Source of the DNA: Melioribacter roseus
GTDB taxonomy: Bacteria; Bacteroidota; Ignavibacteria; Ignavibacteriales; Melioribacteraceae
Assembly (NCBI GenBank): GCA_020723165.1
Contig: DYJK01000025.1
Span: 1 to 37,207 of the forward strand
Direction of reading: 5' to 3'
DNA length: 37,207 nt
Shown piece by piece: positions 17,112 through 27,560 of this stretch (position 1 is the first letter of the stretch; each line of letters opens with the position of its first letter). Position numbers and translations under genes: made by a program. The notes beneath the pieces were generated by a model. The model searched no databases, was not told the DNA's origin, and worked only from the letters and a program-made list of their open reading frames with translations.

Positions 17112-17135
17112 AGTATTTTTTAATTGCCACGACCT

Positions 17136-17312
17136 TTACAGACTGTGTGAAAATTGTAGGTCGAAACTTGTCCGGCATGAGTTTGACGGGCGCTGTTTCG
17201 ACCATTTTGAGCAAATGCAATTGTGAATTCAATGAATATTTGCATGAGCGATGCTTGCCCGGCATGAGTTAGTCGGGCAGCAAATCACCCTACAAATTTA
17301 ATTTTCACACAG
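17136..17312. repeat. Structured 177-base element with nested hairpins and inverted ends
   Basis: The ends are inverted: CTGTGTGAAAATT...TGTAGG at 17143-17160 and its complement at 17289-17312 (the right arm has a five- or six-base insertion). Inside, GGTCGAAAC (17159-17167) pairs with GTTTCGACC (17195-17203), and TGCCCG/CGGGCA (17256-17279) forms another stem. Two loops share the phrase CCGGCATGAGTT, so the element contains an internal duplication. Bases 17136-17155 recur inverted at 25973-25992 with 19 of 20 matches. No coding potential is visible. The rest of the 16906-17479 gap is AT-rich and shows no other clear feature. A miniature mobile element or a structured RNA are both possible. 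Confidence 0.6.
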
Positions 17313-17479
17313 CATCTATTTGTTTTCATATTTTTTCTCACTGTAATTGCATTAATCAAGAGCATCGATTAAATAATTATGTTGGTCTATTATTTCTTCT
17401 ATTATATCTACAAAATTTTTTTGTTACCCAATCCAGAAATACTTTTGTTCTTAGTTTCATAATACTAAGAGTGAATACC

Positions 17480-18559
17480 ATGACAAAAGTGAAGTTCAAA
17501 ACCGTTTTTAACAACCTATCGATCAGCATGGTGGGTATTTTCTTAAAAGTCTTCGTTTTTTCTATTCTTCTTTTGCTGGTAGGCAGCTGCAAAGATGAAG
17601 AAAGCAGTGATGAAGAACTGGTTGGCAACTGGATTGAACTTTCCGATTTTGAAGGCGTTCCTAGATCTGACGCTGTTGCATTTACAATCGGTAATAAAGC
17701 TTATGTTGGTACCGGGTATGACGGCGAAGATAGATTGAATGACTTCTGGGAATACGATCCTCAATTAAACAATTGGACACGCAAAGCCGACTTCCCAGGT
17801 ATTGCACGGAGCGGAGCTGTTGGTTTTGGAACCGATACCAAAGGTTATATTGGTACCGGTTACGATGGAACGAATAAGTTAAATGATTTTTGGGAATACG
17901 ATCCGGCTACCAACACATGGACCCAAGTAGCGGATTTTGGAGGTTCGGCAAGGTACGGTGCTATTGCTTTTGCAATCGATAACAAAGGTTATGTCGGCAC
18001 CGGGTACGATGGTAATTCCTTGAAAGATTTTTGGCAGTATGATCCTTCAACAAATCAATGGAATCAAAAGATCAGTCTTAGCGGCGGAAAACGTCGTGAT
18101 GCTGTAGCTTTTGTAATTGATGGTAAGGGATATGTCTGTACCGGGATCGATAACGGAGTTTATGAAAATGATTTTTGGGAATACAATCCTATATCTAATG
18201 AGTGGAGTAAAAAACGTTCTATTGCCGATTTATCCGATGATGAATACGATGATGATTATACTAGTTTAACCGGAATTAATAAAGTTGCATTTTCAATTAA
18301 CGGGAAAGGATATATAGCAACTGGCGGTACAAGCAGTGCTGAAACACATGTTTGGGAATATGATCCTAGTTCGGATTGGTGGCAGAAAAGAACTTCGCTC
18401 GAAGCTTCAGCACGGGTTGAAGCAGTCGGCTTTGCCATTGAGGATTTAGGTTATATAACTACCGGAAGAAATTCGAGTTACTATTTTGATGATCTATGGG
18501 GATTTGAACCCGGGTCGGAACAAGTTGATCTTGACAAAATATCTATTGTAGCACCGTAA
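17480..18559 (+). CDS. Kelch-repeat lipoprotein
   Basis: An exported beta-propeller protein of 359 residues. The N-terminus has a hydrophobic stretch ending in LLLLVGSCKDEESS, a standard lipobox with lipidated Cys. Six Kelch-type repeats follow, each with a Gly-Thr-Gly turn and an Asp-Phe-Trp-x-Tyr-Asp-Pro phrase, e.g. KAYVGTGYDGEDRLNDFWEY and KGYIGTGYDGTNKLNDFWEY, which should close a six-bladed propeller. One blade carries an Asp/Tyr-rich insert around 'DLSDDEYDDDYTS'. No catalytic residues are recognised; such proteins usually bind sugars or proteins at the cell surface. The start may be GTG 17471 or ATG 17480; ATG is preferred. It is a single-gene unit ending in a two-way terminator shared with atpC. 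Confidence 0.85.
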   Translation: MTKVKFKTVFNNLSISMVGIFLKVFVFSILLLLVGSCKDEESSDEELVGNWIELSDFEGVPRSDAVAFTIGNKAYVGTGYDGEDRLNDFWEYDPQLNNWTRKADFPGIARSGAVGFGTDTKGYIGTGYDGTNKLNDFWEYDPATNTWTQVADFGGSARYGAIAFAIDNKGYVGTGYDGNSLKDFWQYDPSTNQWNQKISLSGGKRRDAVAFVIDGKGYVCTGIDNGVYENDFWEYNPISNEWSKKRSIADLSDDEYDDDYTSLTGINKVAFSINGKGYIATGGTSSAETHVWEYDPSSDWWQKRTSLEASARVEAVGFAIEDLGYITTGRNSSYYFDDLWGFEPGSEQVDLDKISIVAP

Positions 18560-18589
18560 ATAGAAAAATTGTTGAAGCAACATGATATA

Positions 18590-18626
18590 AAAAAGAAAAA
18601 CCCGTCATTACGGGTTTTTCTTTTTA
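18590..18626. terminator. Bidirectional terminator between the Kelch gene and atpC
   Basis: AAAAACCCGT (18596-18605) and ACGGGTTTTT (18610-18619) form a perfect ten-pair stem with a CATT loop, flanked by an A-run on the left and T-run on the right. It can stop transcripts from the plus-strand Kelch gene and the minus-strand atpDC unit. Confidence 0.92.
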
Positions 18627-18655
18627 CTCAAATCTCAATACTGATATCTAAGAAG

Positions 18656-20481
<1,826 letters not shown>

Positions 20482-20665
20482 TCACCTTATTTATCAAATT
20501 TTAGTTTGTAAAATTAAAAAGAAGCGGTATGATTTCCAAAGAAGACGGGCATAATATTTTGATTTAGTTAAACTACTCCCATTAAAAAATATTTTCTTAT
20601 GTGGATCAAAAATTTCATAAATGACCAAGATCAGTAAAAACTATTTTTCTAATTTGGTTCGTCTT

Positions 20666-23600
20666 TTATTTTTTCAATACTTCATCTAAAAGATTTTTTA
20701 AATCATCCAACAAAAATGGTTTTGATATATAATGAGTTATACCTTTGGACAGAAATTCATCCTTATCTTCCGGCTTAGCATATGCAGTCACTGCTATAAT
20801 GGGGACGTTATGATATTCATCAATATTTCTAATACGACCGGTCAATTCTAGTCCATCCATTCCACCACCTAAATTTATATCCATTAAAATTGCATCGTAA
20901 GAGCTCTTATGAATTTTTTGAATTGCTTTATCAGCACTTTCTGCAAAATCTAATTCACAAAAGTTTGATAATTTTATCCCAACAGCTTCCCTTGCATATT
21001 TATCATCTTCAATATAAAGTACTTTTTTAGTAATACCTTCGGGTGGTTGAACGCTGCTATTTTTATTCCCTTCCTCCATTTTACTCGATTTTAGTTCTTG
21101 CATATCAGGGACAATTTCGAAAGGAATTTCAACTATGAATGCAGAACCTTTGCCTTCTTCACTTTCTAAATGAATATTTCCATTCAATAACTCGACATAT
21201 TTTTTTGTGATAGTTAATCCAAGACCGGTTCCTTCAAAACTGCGGCTATGACCCTCACTTACTTGTCTAAATTCTTCCCAGATAATATCTTGCTTATGTT
21301 TTGGTATCCCTATGCCGGTATCAATAACTTTAATAATTAGATAATCTTTGTCGTTCTTTAAGACTTTATCCAAGATTATTTCAATCCCGCCGTGGTGTGT
21401 ATACTTTATTGCATTACTTAATAGGTTATTGATAATCTCCCATATCAGTTGTTCATCGGATCTAATTAAAGGCAGTCTGCACATAATATTTTTCTTAAAG
21501 AATAGTTTTTTCTTCTCGGCGGTTTTCTTAAAAAGTTTATACTCTTCGTCAACGATTTTTTCTACATCAACATTGACAAATTTTATTTCTGTTTTTTTGA
21601 ATTCAAGTTTAGTAACGTCCAAAATTTTATTTAATGTCTCGGTTAATCTCTTGGATGATTCATAAATACCTTCAGCTAATTCTTTATCTTCATGATTGGT
21701 AAGGTTCGCAGCTAAAATTTCTGCAAAGCCAATAATACCAACAAATGGCGTGCGGAGTTCATGGCTCATATTTGCGAAGAAATTAGTTTTAATTCTGTTC
21801 ATTTCTTCTGCTTTTTCTTTAGCAGCAATCAACTCTTTTTCCATAGCTTTCCGATCGGTAATATCACGAGCGACCGTAGAATATAATTCCACTTCGCCAT
21901 TTTGCGATTTATGAGCAATCATAATTTGAAGTACCGGTATTTCGTGTCCATCCCTATGTAGTAGGCTAGTCTCACCATTCCAAATTCCTTCTTGTGCTGC
22001 TTTAGGCAGAACCTCATTCATTATAAACGAACGCATCGATTCCGGGTGCCCTAATATGATAGGAAAGCCGGTTAAATCTTCTTTTTCGCCAATCCCCACC
22101 AAATTCCTACCGCCGCGATTAAGATAAAGTGCCATCCCATCCTTATCAGCCATGCCTACAAAATCGCTAGTTGATTCAAGAATGGCTATTAGTCTATTAC
22201 GTTCCTCTTGAGCTTTCTTTTGTAAAGTGATATCACGTGCAACACCTATCAGGGCAATAAATTTGCCATCTTTATCTTTAACAAGTGATGTAGAAAGCCA
22301 GATAGAAAACTCGGTTCCATCTTTTCGTTTATTGAGTAATTCACCTTGCCAACCGCCTTTTAAAGTTGCCGGAAGAATGGCACTAACAATTTCTTTTGGA
22401 TTACGGTCAGATCGAACCATCGTCATAGACTCCCCTTGCAACTCTTTTTGAGTATATCCATAAGTTTTTTCGAAAGCTTCATTAACGAAAATGAGGTTAT
22501 CATTTGCATCTGTAATGCTCACACATTCGTTTACACTTTGCACTGCATTGCTGAGGAGATGAAGAACTTTCTCGGTGCGTTCGCGTTCCTTTTCCGCACG
22601 TTTGCGCTCAGTGATATCAACCGCGGCTCCGAACAAGCCGATAACATTACCGGTTTTATCTTTCAATGGGAAATAACGGGTATCGAATGCAAGTTCGTTG
22701 GCTTCGGCAATAAATGAACACATTTCACCGGAGAGTGTTTTATTTATGTACTCCAATATTTCGGGATTATCACGGTACATATCAAAAACAGATTTCCCAA
22801 CAACCTCGCCTGGTTTCAAACCAAGTTTTTCTAATCCTTTCCCTTCCGATAAAGTAAATCTTCCGTCTTTATCTAGCGAAAAAAGAATAACCGGCACATT
22901 ATCAATAATTACACTCAATTGCTGCTGTGTCTTCTGTAATGATTCCTCTGCTCGTTTTCGTTCGGTAATATCACGAACTACAATGATTATAGCCGTTATA
23001 TTATTTGTTCCGTCCTTTATAAACGAAATTGTATGCTCGGTAGGGAAAATATCACCATTTTTTTTCTTGAAAAGAAATTCAAATCGTGCTGCTTCGTCTC
23101 TCTCAAAAGATTCAAATATTTTTTTGCCGAAAATATCATACTGTTCCCTATCAACATGCAAAATTTCCGTACTCTTATTACGAGCTTCATTTAATGAATA
23201 ACCGAACATTTCTTCAGCAGCAGTATTCATGTTCATAATTGTTCTATCTTTTGATATTACAAAGACAGCATCTTTTTGAGAATTAAAAACTGTATGAAAC
23301 CATATTTCAGATTCCATCAAAGCGGCGGTTCGTTCCCTAATCAGGTTTTCCAGATTTTCTATAAGCCACACCCGTTCTAAGGCAGTGCCTATTTGATTAC
23401 CAACAGCAAAAAAGGTATCCATTTCATCATCTGTAAACAAATCTTTTTCGGATCCGACAAGATTCATCACACCAAGAGTTTCTTCGCCGCTCCACAAGGG
23501 AACTGATGCGTGGTAAAATATACCATGTTGATATTTGTTTTTTTTCTGTAAGCGTTCGCACTCAAGAATATTTGTTACCCTATCTAATTCACCAGCGATA

Positions 23601-24367
23601 AGTTTTCGCCAACAATTACAATCAGATTCATAAAATTCATCAGTATCAAGTTCCGGCGGCAAACCTTTTTTAGCAGCTAACCTATGACTATCATTATTTT
23701 TTTTCAGGAGAATCCACCCGGCTTTAATACCCGGTAATTTTATTCCCTCTTCTAAAGCTTTATCCAAAACTTCTTGTTCACTTTTGCATTTATTTAGTTC
23801 TCTTGCAATATTGTATAATCCGCCTAGGGTGATGTTTGAGCGTTTTAATTCCCCGTTTATTTGTACGGCTTGTTCATATGTCGATATCAGCAAATCTAAT
23901 ATCTGCTGTCTCTCAGATGAAATAAAATGACGTTCACCGCCAAGAGATATTTCCATACCAAGCTGTACTTTTTCACTTTTTCTTAATTCTAAGTTGGTAA
24001 GTATATAATGGATACGTGCAAGCAGATACTTTTCATCATAAGGTTTCCTGATAAAACTATCTGCGCCGACTTGCAGACCATTAATTATATCCCTTGCTTC
24101 ATTAAGAGATGTGAGAAGTATTACCGGTATATGTTTTAAACGATTATCGGATTTTACTCTCTTGCAGAATTCATAACCATCCATAACGGGCATTATTATA
24201 TCGCTGATAATTAAAAGCGGTTTGTAGTCCTTTAAATATTCTAATGCTTCTACCCCGTTATTTACAATTGAGGGATTATACTGATTTTGTAAAAGAAAAT
24301 ATTTTAGTTTTTCAGCTTGGGTAAGACTATCTTCAACAATTAGTATATCTTTATTTTTAGCCGGCAT
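20666..24367 (-). CDS. Hybrid histidine kinase: REC-GAF-PAS x4-HisKA-HATPase-REC
   Basis: A 1233-residue soluble kinase with no membrane segment. Domains: receiver 1 (about 6-125, acceptor Asp56, Lys108 in IRKPYDE), a linker (about 125-175) like that of the neighbouring kinase, GAF (175-335), four PAS/PAC units (350-470, 480-590, 600-715, 720-838), HisKA with His869 in MSHELRTPF, HATPase with 'NNLLSNAIKYTHHGG' and GIGIPKHKQ, and receiver 2 (about 1108-1233, Asp in AILMDINLGG). The GAF domain has three cysteines (250, 252, 270) in a CxC...EC pattern. The N-terminal receiver could take phosphate from the cluster's CheA; the C-terminal one is a normal hybrid-kinase receiver. It is the last gene of the cluster, 47 bases downstream of the REC-kinase. 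Signal and final target are unknown. Confidence 0.9.
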   Translation of the reverse strand: MPAKNKDILIVEDSLTQAEKLKYFLLQNQYNPSIVNNGVEALEYLKDYKPLLIISDIIMPVMDGYEFCKRVKSDNRLKHIPVILLTSLNEARDIINGLQVGADSFIRKPYDEKYLLARIHYILTNLELRKSEKVQLGMEISLGGERHFISSERQQILDLLISTYEQAVQINGELKRSNITLGGLYNIARELNKCKSEQEVLDKALEEGIKLPGIKAGWILLKKNNDSHRLAAKKGLPPELDTDEFYESDCNCWRKLIAGELDRVTNILECERLQKKNKYQHGIFYHASVPLWSGEETLGVMNLVGSEKDLFTDDEMDTFFAVGNQIGTALERVWLIENLENLIRERTAALMESEIWFHTVFNSQKDAVFVISKDRTIMNMNTAAEEMFGYSLNEARNKSTEILHVDREQYDIFGKKIFESFERDEAARFEFLFKKKNGDIFPTEHTISFIKDGTNNITAIIIVVRDITERKRAEESLQKTQQQLSVIIDNVPVILFSLDKDGRFTLSEGKGLEKLGLKPGEVVGKSVFDMYRDNPEILEYINKTLSGEMCSFIAEANELAFDTRYFPLKDKTGNVIGLFGAAVDITERKRAEKERERTEKVLHLLSNAVQSVNECVSITDANDNLIFVNEAFEKTYGYTQKELQGESMTMVRSDRNPKEIVSAILPATLKGGWQGELLNKRKDGTEFSIWLSTSLVKDKDGKFIALIGVARDITLQKKAQEERNRLIAILESTSDFVGMADKDGMALYLNRGGRNLVGIGEKEDLTGFPIILGHPESMRSFIMNEVLPKAAQEGIWNGETSLLHRDGHEIPVLQIMIAHKSQNGEVELYSTVARDITDRKAMEKELIAAKEKAEEMNRIKTNFFANMSHELRTPFVGIIGFAEILAANLTNHEDKELAEGIYESSKRLTETLNKILDVTKLEFKKTEIKFVNVDVEKIVDEEYKLFKKTAEKKKLFFKKNIMCRLPLIRSDEQLIWEIINNLLSNAIKYTHHGGIEIILDKVLKNDKDYLIIKVIDTGIGIPKHKQDIIWEEFRQVSEGHSRSFEGTGLGLTITKKYVELLNGNIHLESEEGKGSAFIVEIPFEIVPDMQELKSSKMEEGNKNSSVQPPEGITKKVLYIEDDKYAREAVGIKLSNFCELDFAESADKAIQKIHKSSYDAILMDINLGGGMDGLELTGRIRNIDEYHNVPIIAVTAYAKPEDKDEFLSKGITHYISKPFLLDDLKNLLDEVLKK

Positions 24368-24414
24368 CTTTTACCCTTTCATTTATACATCCAAACTAAT
24401 AGATAGATATTGAT

Positions 24415-25671
24415 CTATTTTTTTAGCGAAAAGAAGAAAGTAGCACCGTTATCCGGGTAACCTACAGCCCATGTTAATCCACCATGACGCGCAATAATTC
24501 TGCGGACATTTGCAAGACCGATTCCGCTTCCTTCAAATTCTTTTTCGTTATGCAAACGCTGGAAAACACCAAAAAGTTCTTCGGCATAATCCATATTAAA
24601 ACCAACGCCATTATCTTGTACTGAAAAAACTATTTCACCATTTTTATTTTCATATTTAATACTGATCTCTGCTGTATCACGCTTTCTTGTAAACTTGACC
24701 GCATTACTTAACAAATTTTGGAACACAAGTTTTAGCAGTAAGGGATCAGCTTGAACATTTGGTAGTTGTTCAATATTCCAGTTTATTTTCCGGCCTACAC
24801 ACTGTGGACCTAATTCATTTATCACGTCACGTATTATTTCGTTTGGATCAAGCCCGGTAATATTAATCTTTGTTCTGCCGGTTCTAGAATATGAAAGGAG
24901 TGCATCAATTAAAGAATCCATTTTTTTTGCCGACCCGGATATAACAGACAGATAATGTTTTACCTCATCATCAGCTTGATCGTTTATCTTACCTTTTAAC
25001 AATGAGATAAATCCGTCGATGTGGCGCAACGGTGAACGCAAATCGTGGGAAACCGAAAAGGCAAATGTTTCCAGCTCTTTATTACTTTCTGCAAGCTGGC
25101 TATTTAATTTGCTAAGTTCATCTTTAGCCTTTTCGAGTTCACGATTTTTCTGTATAGCAGTTTCATAAGTAGACATTAATAGATCGATAATTTGTATTCG
25201 ATCCGATGTAATTAAATGTTTTTGCCCGGAAAAATAAATCTCTACACCTAGTTGAGATTGTCCGTGTTTTCTTAATTCAAGATTGGCTTGTATATATTCT
25301 ATCCTCGATAGTAGATATTCTTCATCATAAGGCTTTACAATAAAATTATTTGCGCCGCACAACAAACCGTTGATAATGTATTCCGAATCTGATAGTGATG
25401 TTAAAAGAATCACTGCTATATGGTTAAGCTTATCATCGGATTTGATAATTCTGCATAGCTCATAACCATCCATCCCCGGCATTAATATATCGCTTAAGAT
25501 GATAGAAGGATTAAGTTCGGGAATAATTTTAAGTGCTTCGTTTCCATTCGATGCAGTTTCAACTTGATATGATTTTGATTCTAAAAAATATTTAAGCTTT
25601 GCTGCTTGTGTTGGGCTGTCTTCAACAATAAGAATTGTAGGGTGATTATTTTTTTTGTAACCGGGCTTCAC
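24415..25671 (-). CDS. Receiver-histidine kinase (REC-HisKA-HATPase)
   Basis: A 418-residue soluble protein: receiver at about 12-130 (acceptor Asp61 in LSDILMPGMDG, Lys113), linker with LGVEIYFSGQKHLITSDR and 'LLMSTYETAIQKNRELE', a short coiled coil, HisKA with His209 in SVSHDLRSPLRHIDG, and HATPase with 'FQNLLSNAVKFTRK', VQDNGVGFN and GSGIGLANVRRI. The kinase core resembles the bacteriophytochrome-type HisKA group. The start is GTG 25671, with AGGAGG six bases upstream. The receiver plus linker (about 165 residues) is clearly paralogous to the N-terminus of the next kinase. A receiver in front of a kinase with no other sensor suggests that phosphorylation by CheA is its input; this is inference. 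A 439-base repeat-containing gap separates it from cheB. Confidence 0.92.
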   Translation of the reverse strand: MKPGYKKNNHPTILIVEDSPTQAAKLKYFLESKSYQVETASNGNEALKIIPELNPSIILSDILMPGMDGYELCRIIKSDDKLNHIAVILLTSLSDSEYIINGLLCGANNFIVKPYDEEYLLSRIEYIQANLELRKHGQSQLGVEIYFSGQKHLITSDRIQIIDLLMSTYETAIQKNRELEKAKDELSKLNSQLAESNKELETFAFSVSHDLRSPLRHIDGFISLLKGKINDQADDEVKHYLSVISGSAKKMDSLIDALLSYSRTGRTKINITGLDPNEIIRDVINELGPQCVGRKINWNIEQLPNVQADPLLLKLVFQNLLSNAVKFTRKRDTAEISIKYENKNGEIVFSVQDNGVGFNMDYAEELFGVFQRLHNEKEFEGSGIGLANVRRIIARHGGLTWAVGYPDNGATFFFSLKK

Positions 25672-25708
25672 TTAATCCCTCCTATATAATATACTTTATA
25701 AAACAAGT

Positions 25709-25992
25709 TGTGTGAAATAATTTATAAACCGTTCCGTCTAAATAACATCACGTAAGTGAACTGTTTTATTTCCTTAGAATTTTCATTAAACCATGGTTTA
25801 CAAGTTGTTTTAAAAAATCCGCTTTAATTATGAACTCACCCTAAATCCCTCTCTTAAACTAAGAGAGGGACTTTTCAAAACATCCCGGCACAACCCCTTC
25901 TCTTTCCCAATAGAAAACATCGGGACAAGTTTAAGAGAAGGGGTCGGGGGATGAGTTCAAATACATTGACATAATTTTCACACTGTCTGTAA
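25709..25992. repeat. Nested repeats in the gap between cheB and the REC-kinase gene
   Basis: An inner 129-base element (25831-25959) starts TGAACTCACCC and ends with the inverted TGAGTTCA. It holds two hairpins, CCCTCTCTT/AAGAGAGGG (25847-25869, perfect nine pairs) and ACCCCTTCTCTT/AAGAGAAGGGGT (25893-25944, perfect twelve pairs). Outside it, TTGTGTGAAAtaATT at 25708-25722 faces AATTTTCACACTGTC at 25973-25987, the same end sequence as in the 17136-17312 element. The whole gap 25672-26110 shows no coding frame. If the cluster is one transcript, these hairpins could lower expression of the two kinases relative to cheB. Confidence 0.65.
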
Positions 25993-26110
25993 TACCTTGG
26001 CTAATGAAAGTTAGCTTACGTTTTCATAACGCATTATCCATAAAAGTCATTTAGACCACAGCTTTTCATTTTTTTATTCACACATAGATTTGTTATATAA
26101 TCCATAACAT

Positions 26111-27196
26111 TTAACTGATAACATTTTTATTATAATTATGATCGGCAAGTATTTTAAGGATTACAGCAATCTTTTCAGGCGGTAAAACATAATCGACCCC
26201 ATTAAGTTTAATAGCTTTACCCGCCATTCCATGAACTATTGAACTTTCTTCGTCTTGTGCAATTGTTGCAGCGCCGCTATCCTTTAATAATTTTAATTCC
26301 TCGGCACCATCTGTTCCCATACCGGTAAGCAGAACACCAATTGAGTGCTTTCCGTAAACTTTGTTTATAGAACGAAACAAAAATGAAACTGATGGGCGAA
26401 GATTATTTTCCGGTTTGTCTTTGCTTAGTAAGATTCTATATGTATCGTCAATACCCATATGAAAGCTGTCGGGTGCAACATAAACGTTACCGGCTGTTAT
26501 CATCTCATAATGTGCTGCAATATGAATTGGCATACCGGTAGTCTGGGATAACCACTCAACAAATCCTTGAAGAAATCCCGTTGCGATGTGCTGTACAATT
26601 AAAATCGGCAAAGGAAAATCCTTACCTATAGAAGATAAAATTTTTTGTAGTACTATTGGACCGCCGGTTGAGGCCCCCATTGCAACAACCTGGTAAATAC
26701 CTTTTTCACTTTTTGATTTTGTTGTAGTTATAATTTTCTTAAAACCATTTGGAGACGTTTCAGATAGTTTTGATAAATGCGGCCACCGTCTTACAACTTT
26801 TACTTCAGACATAAGTTTTATCGTGTTAATTAATTCGGCAGAGGTAGAATGAAAATCGGGGTGACCGATACCGGCCGGACGCGGTAATACAGCAAGCGCC
26901 CCGGCTTCCATTACCTGGAATGTTTCGTTTATTTCTTCCCTTGCCAACGTACTGCTTACAATAATAATCGGGGTAGGCATTGTTTCCATTATTTTTCTTG
27001 TTGCTTTCAATCCGTCAAGTTTGGGCATATGCATATCCATAGTAATAACATCCGGATTTTTTATCTTCACCATTTCAATGGCTTCCACCCCATTATTTGC
27101 TATACCTATTACATGTATGTTAGAATCAGAACTTAGAATGTAAAACAACAATTCCTGAATAACGGGCGAATCTTCAACAATGAGAACTTTGATCAT
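26111..27196 (-). CDS. cheB: Chemotaxis methylesterase/response regulator CheB
   Basis: Removes methyl groups from receptor glutamates and may deamidate glutamines. The N-terminal receiver (about 1-120) has Asp9, acceptor Asp54 (ITMDMHMPKLDG) and Thr83. The C-terminal esterase domain has the Ser-His-Asp triad in MGASTGGP, VQHIATGF and LLTGMGTDGAEEL. The 361-residue length is normal. The conserved receiver Lys is replaced: the site reads VLPRPAG, with Arg106 where most family members have Lys. It lies 364 bases downstream of cheA across a hairpin-bearing gap and is read in the same direction. CheB with the partial CheR gives this cluster its own adaptation pair. Confidence 0.96.
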   Translation of the reverse strand: MIKVLIVEDSPVIQELLFYILSSDSNIHVIGIANNGVEAIEMVKIKNPDVITMDMHMPKLDGLKATRKIMETMPTPIIIVSSTLAREEINETFQVMEAGALAVLPRPAGIGHPDFHSTSAELINTIKLMSEVKVVRRWPHLSKLSETSPNGFKKIITTTKSKSEKGIYQVVAMGASTGGPIVLQKILSSIGKDFPLPILIVQHIATGFLQGFVEWLSQTTGMPIHIAAHYEMITAGNVYVAPDSFHMGIDDTYRILLSKDKPENNLRPSVSFLFRSINKVYGKHSIGVLLTGMGTDGAEELKLLKDSGAATIAQDEESSIVHGMAGKAIKLNGVDYVLPPEKIAVILKILADHNYNKNVIS

Positions 27197-27419
27197 AATT
27201 AGTTTCCAGTTTTTTGTTTTCTAGTTTCGAGCTCTAAGTTTTTTGTCTCAAGTTTATGGTTTCGTATTGATAATTATTTCCAGTCTTGATGCATTTTATA
27301 CTTTGAATCTTTAATACTTGTTTTCCTGGTATTACTCATCAGCCTACAAACTTACCCTCAGTTTTTTCCGAAGGAATGGCTTCGCCAAACTGATGGGATT
27401 ACAAAAAGAACGATTATGT

Positions 27420-27510
27420 TTTGGCTTTAGCCGTATTAGATTTGTGTGATAGGGCTAAAGCCCTATGTTTCACTCTCAGTCCTTATTCCGTCTGCTAAAG
27501 CAGACGGTTA
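27420..27510. repeat. Two REP-like hairpins in the cheA-cheB gap
   Basis: AGGGCT-AA-AGCCCT (27451-27464) and CCGTCTGCT-AA-AGCAGACGG (27488-27507) are perfect six- and nine-pair hairpins sharing a GCT-AA-AGC core; a related GGCTTTAGCC lies just before them at about 27423-27432. The rest of the 27197-27560 gap has no coding frame. These may be REP-type repeats, and they could act as a processing or attenuation point between cheA and cheB. Confidence 0.6.
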
Positions 27511-27560
27511 TTTAGAACTCATCACTCAAAACTCAACATTGTTACACTTTACCCATCGTT

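Noticed and set aside
17094-17120. Rho-independent terminator
   Set aside because: The stem and T-run are present, but no plus-strand gene ends upstream; better explained as part of the dispersed 28-nt repeat.
22698-23201. 167-codon plus-strand frame inside the hybrid kinase
   Set aside because: Antisense shadow of PAS domains with strong family signatures; product is low-complexity and Ser-rich.
25831-25959. Riboswitch or attenuator upstream of the REC-kinase
   Set aside because: Two stable hairpins exist, but inverted TGAACTCA ends and similarity to the nuoJ-nuoK repeat point to a dispersed repeat; it is about 160 bases from the start codon with no switch-like alternative pairing seen.
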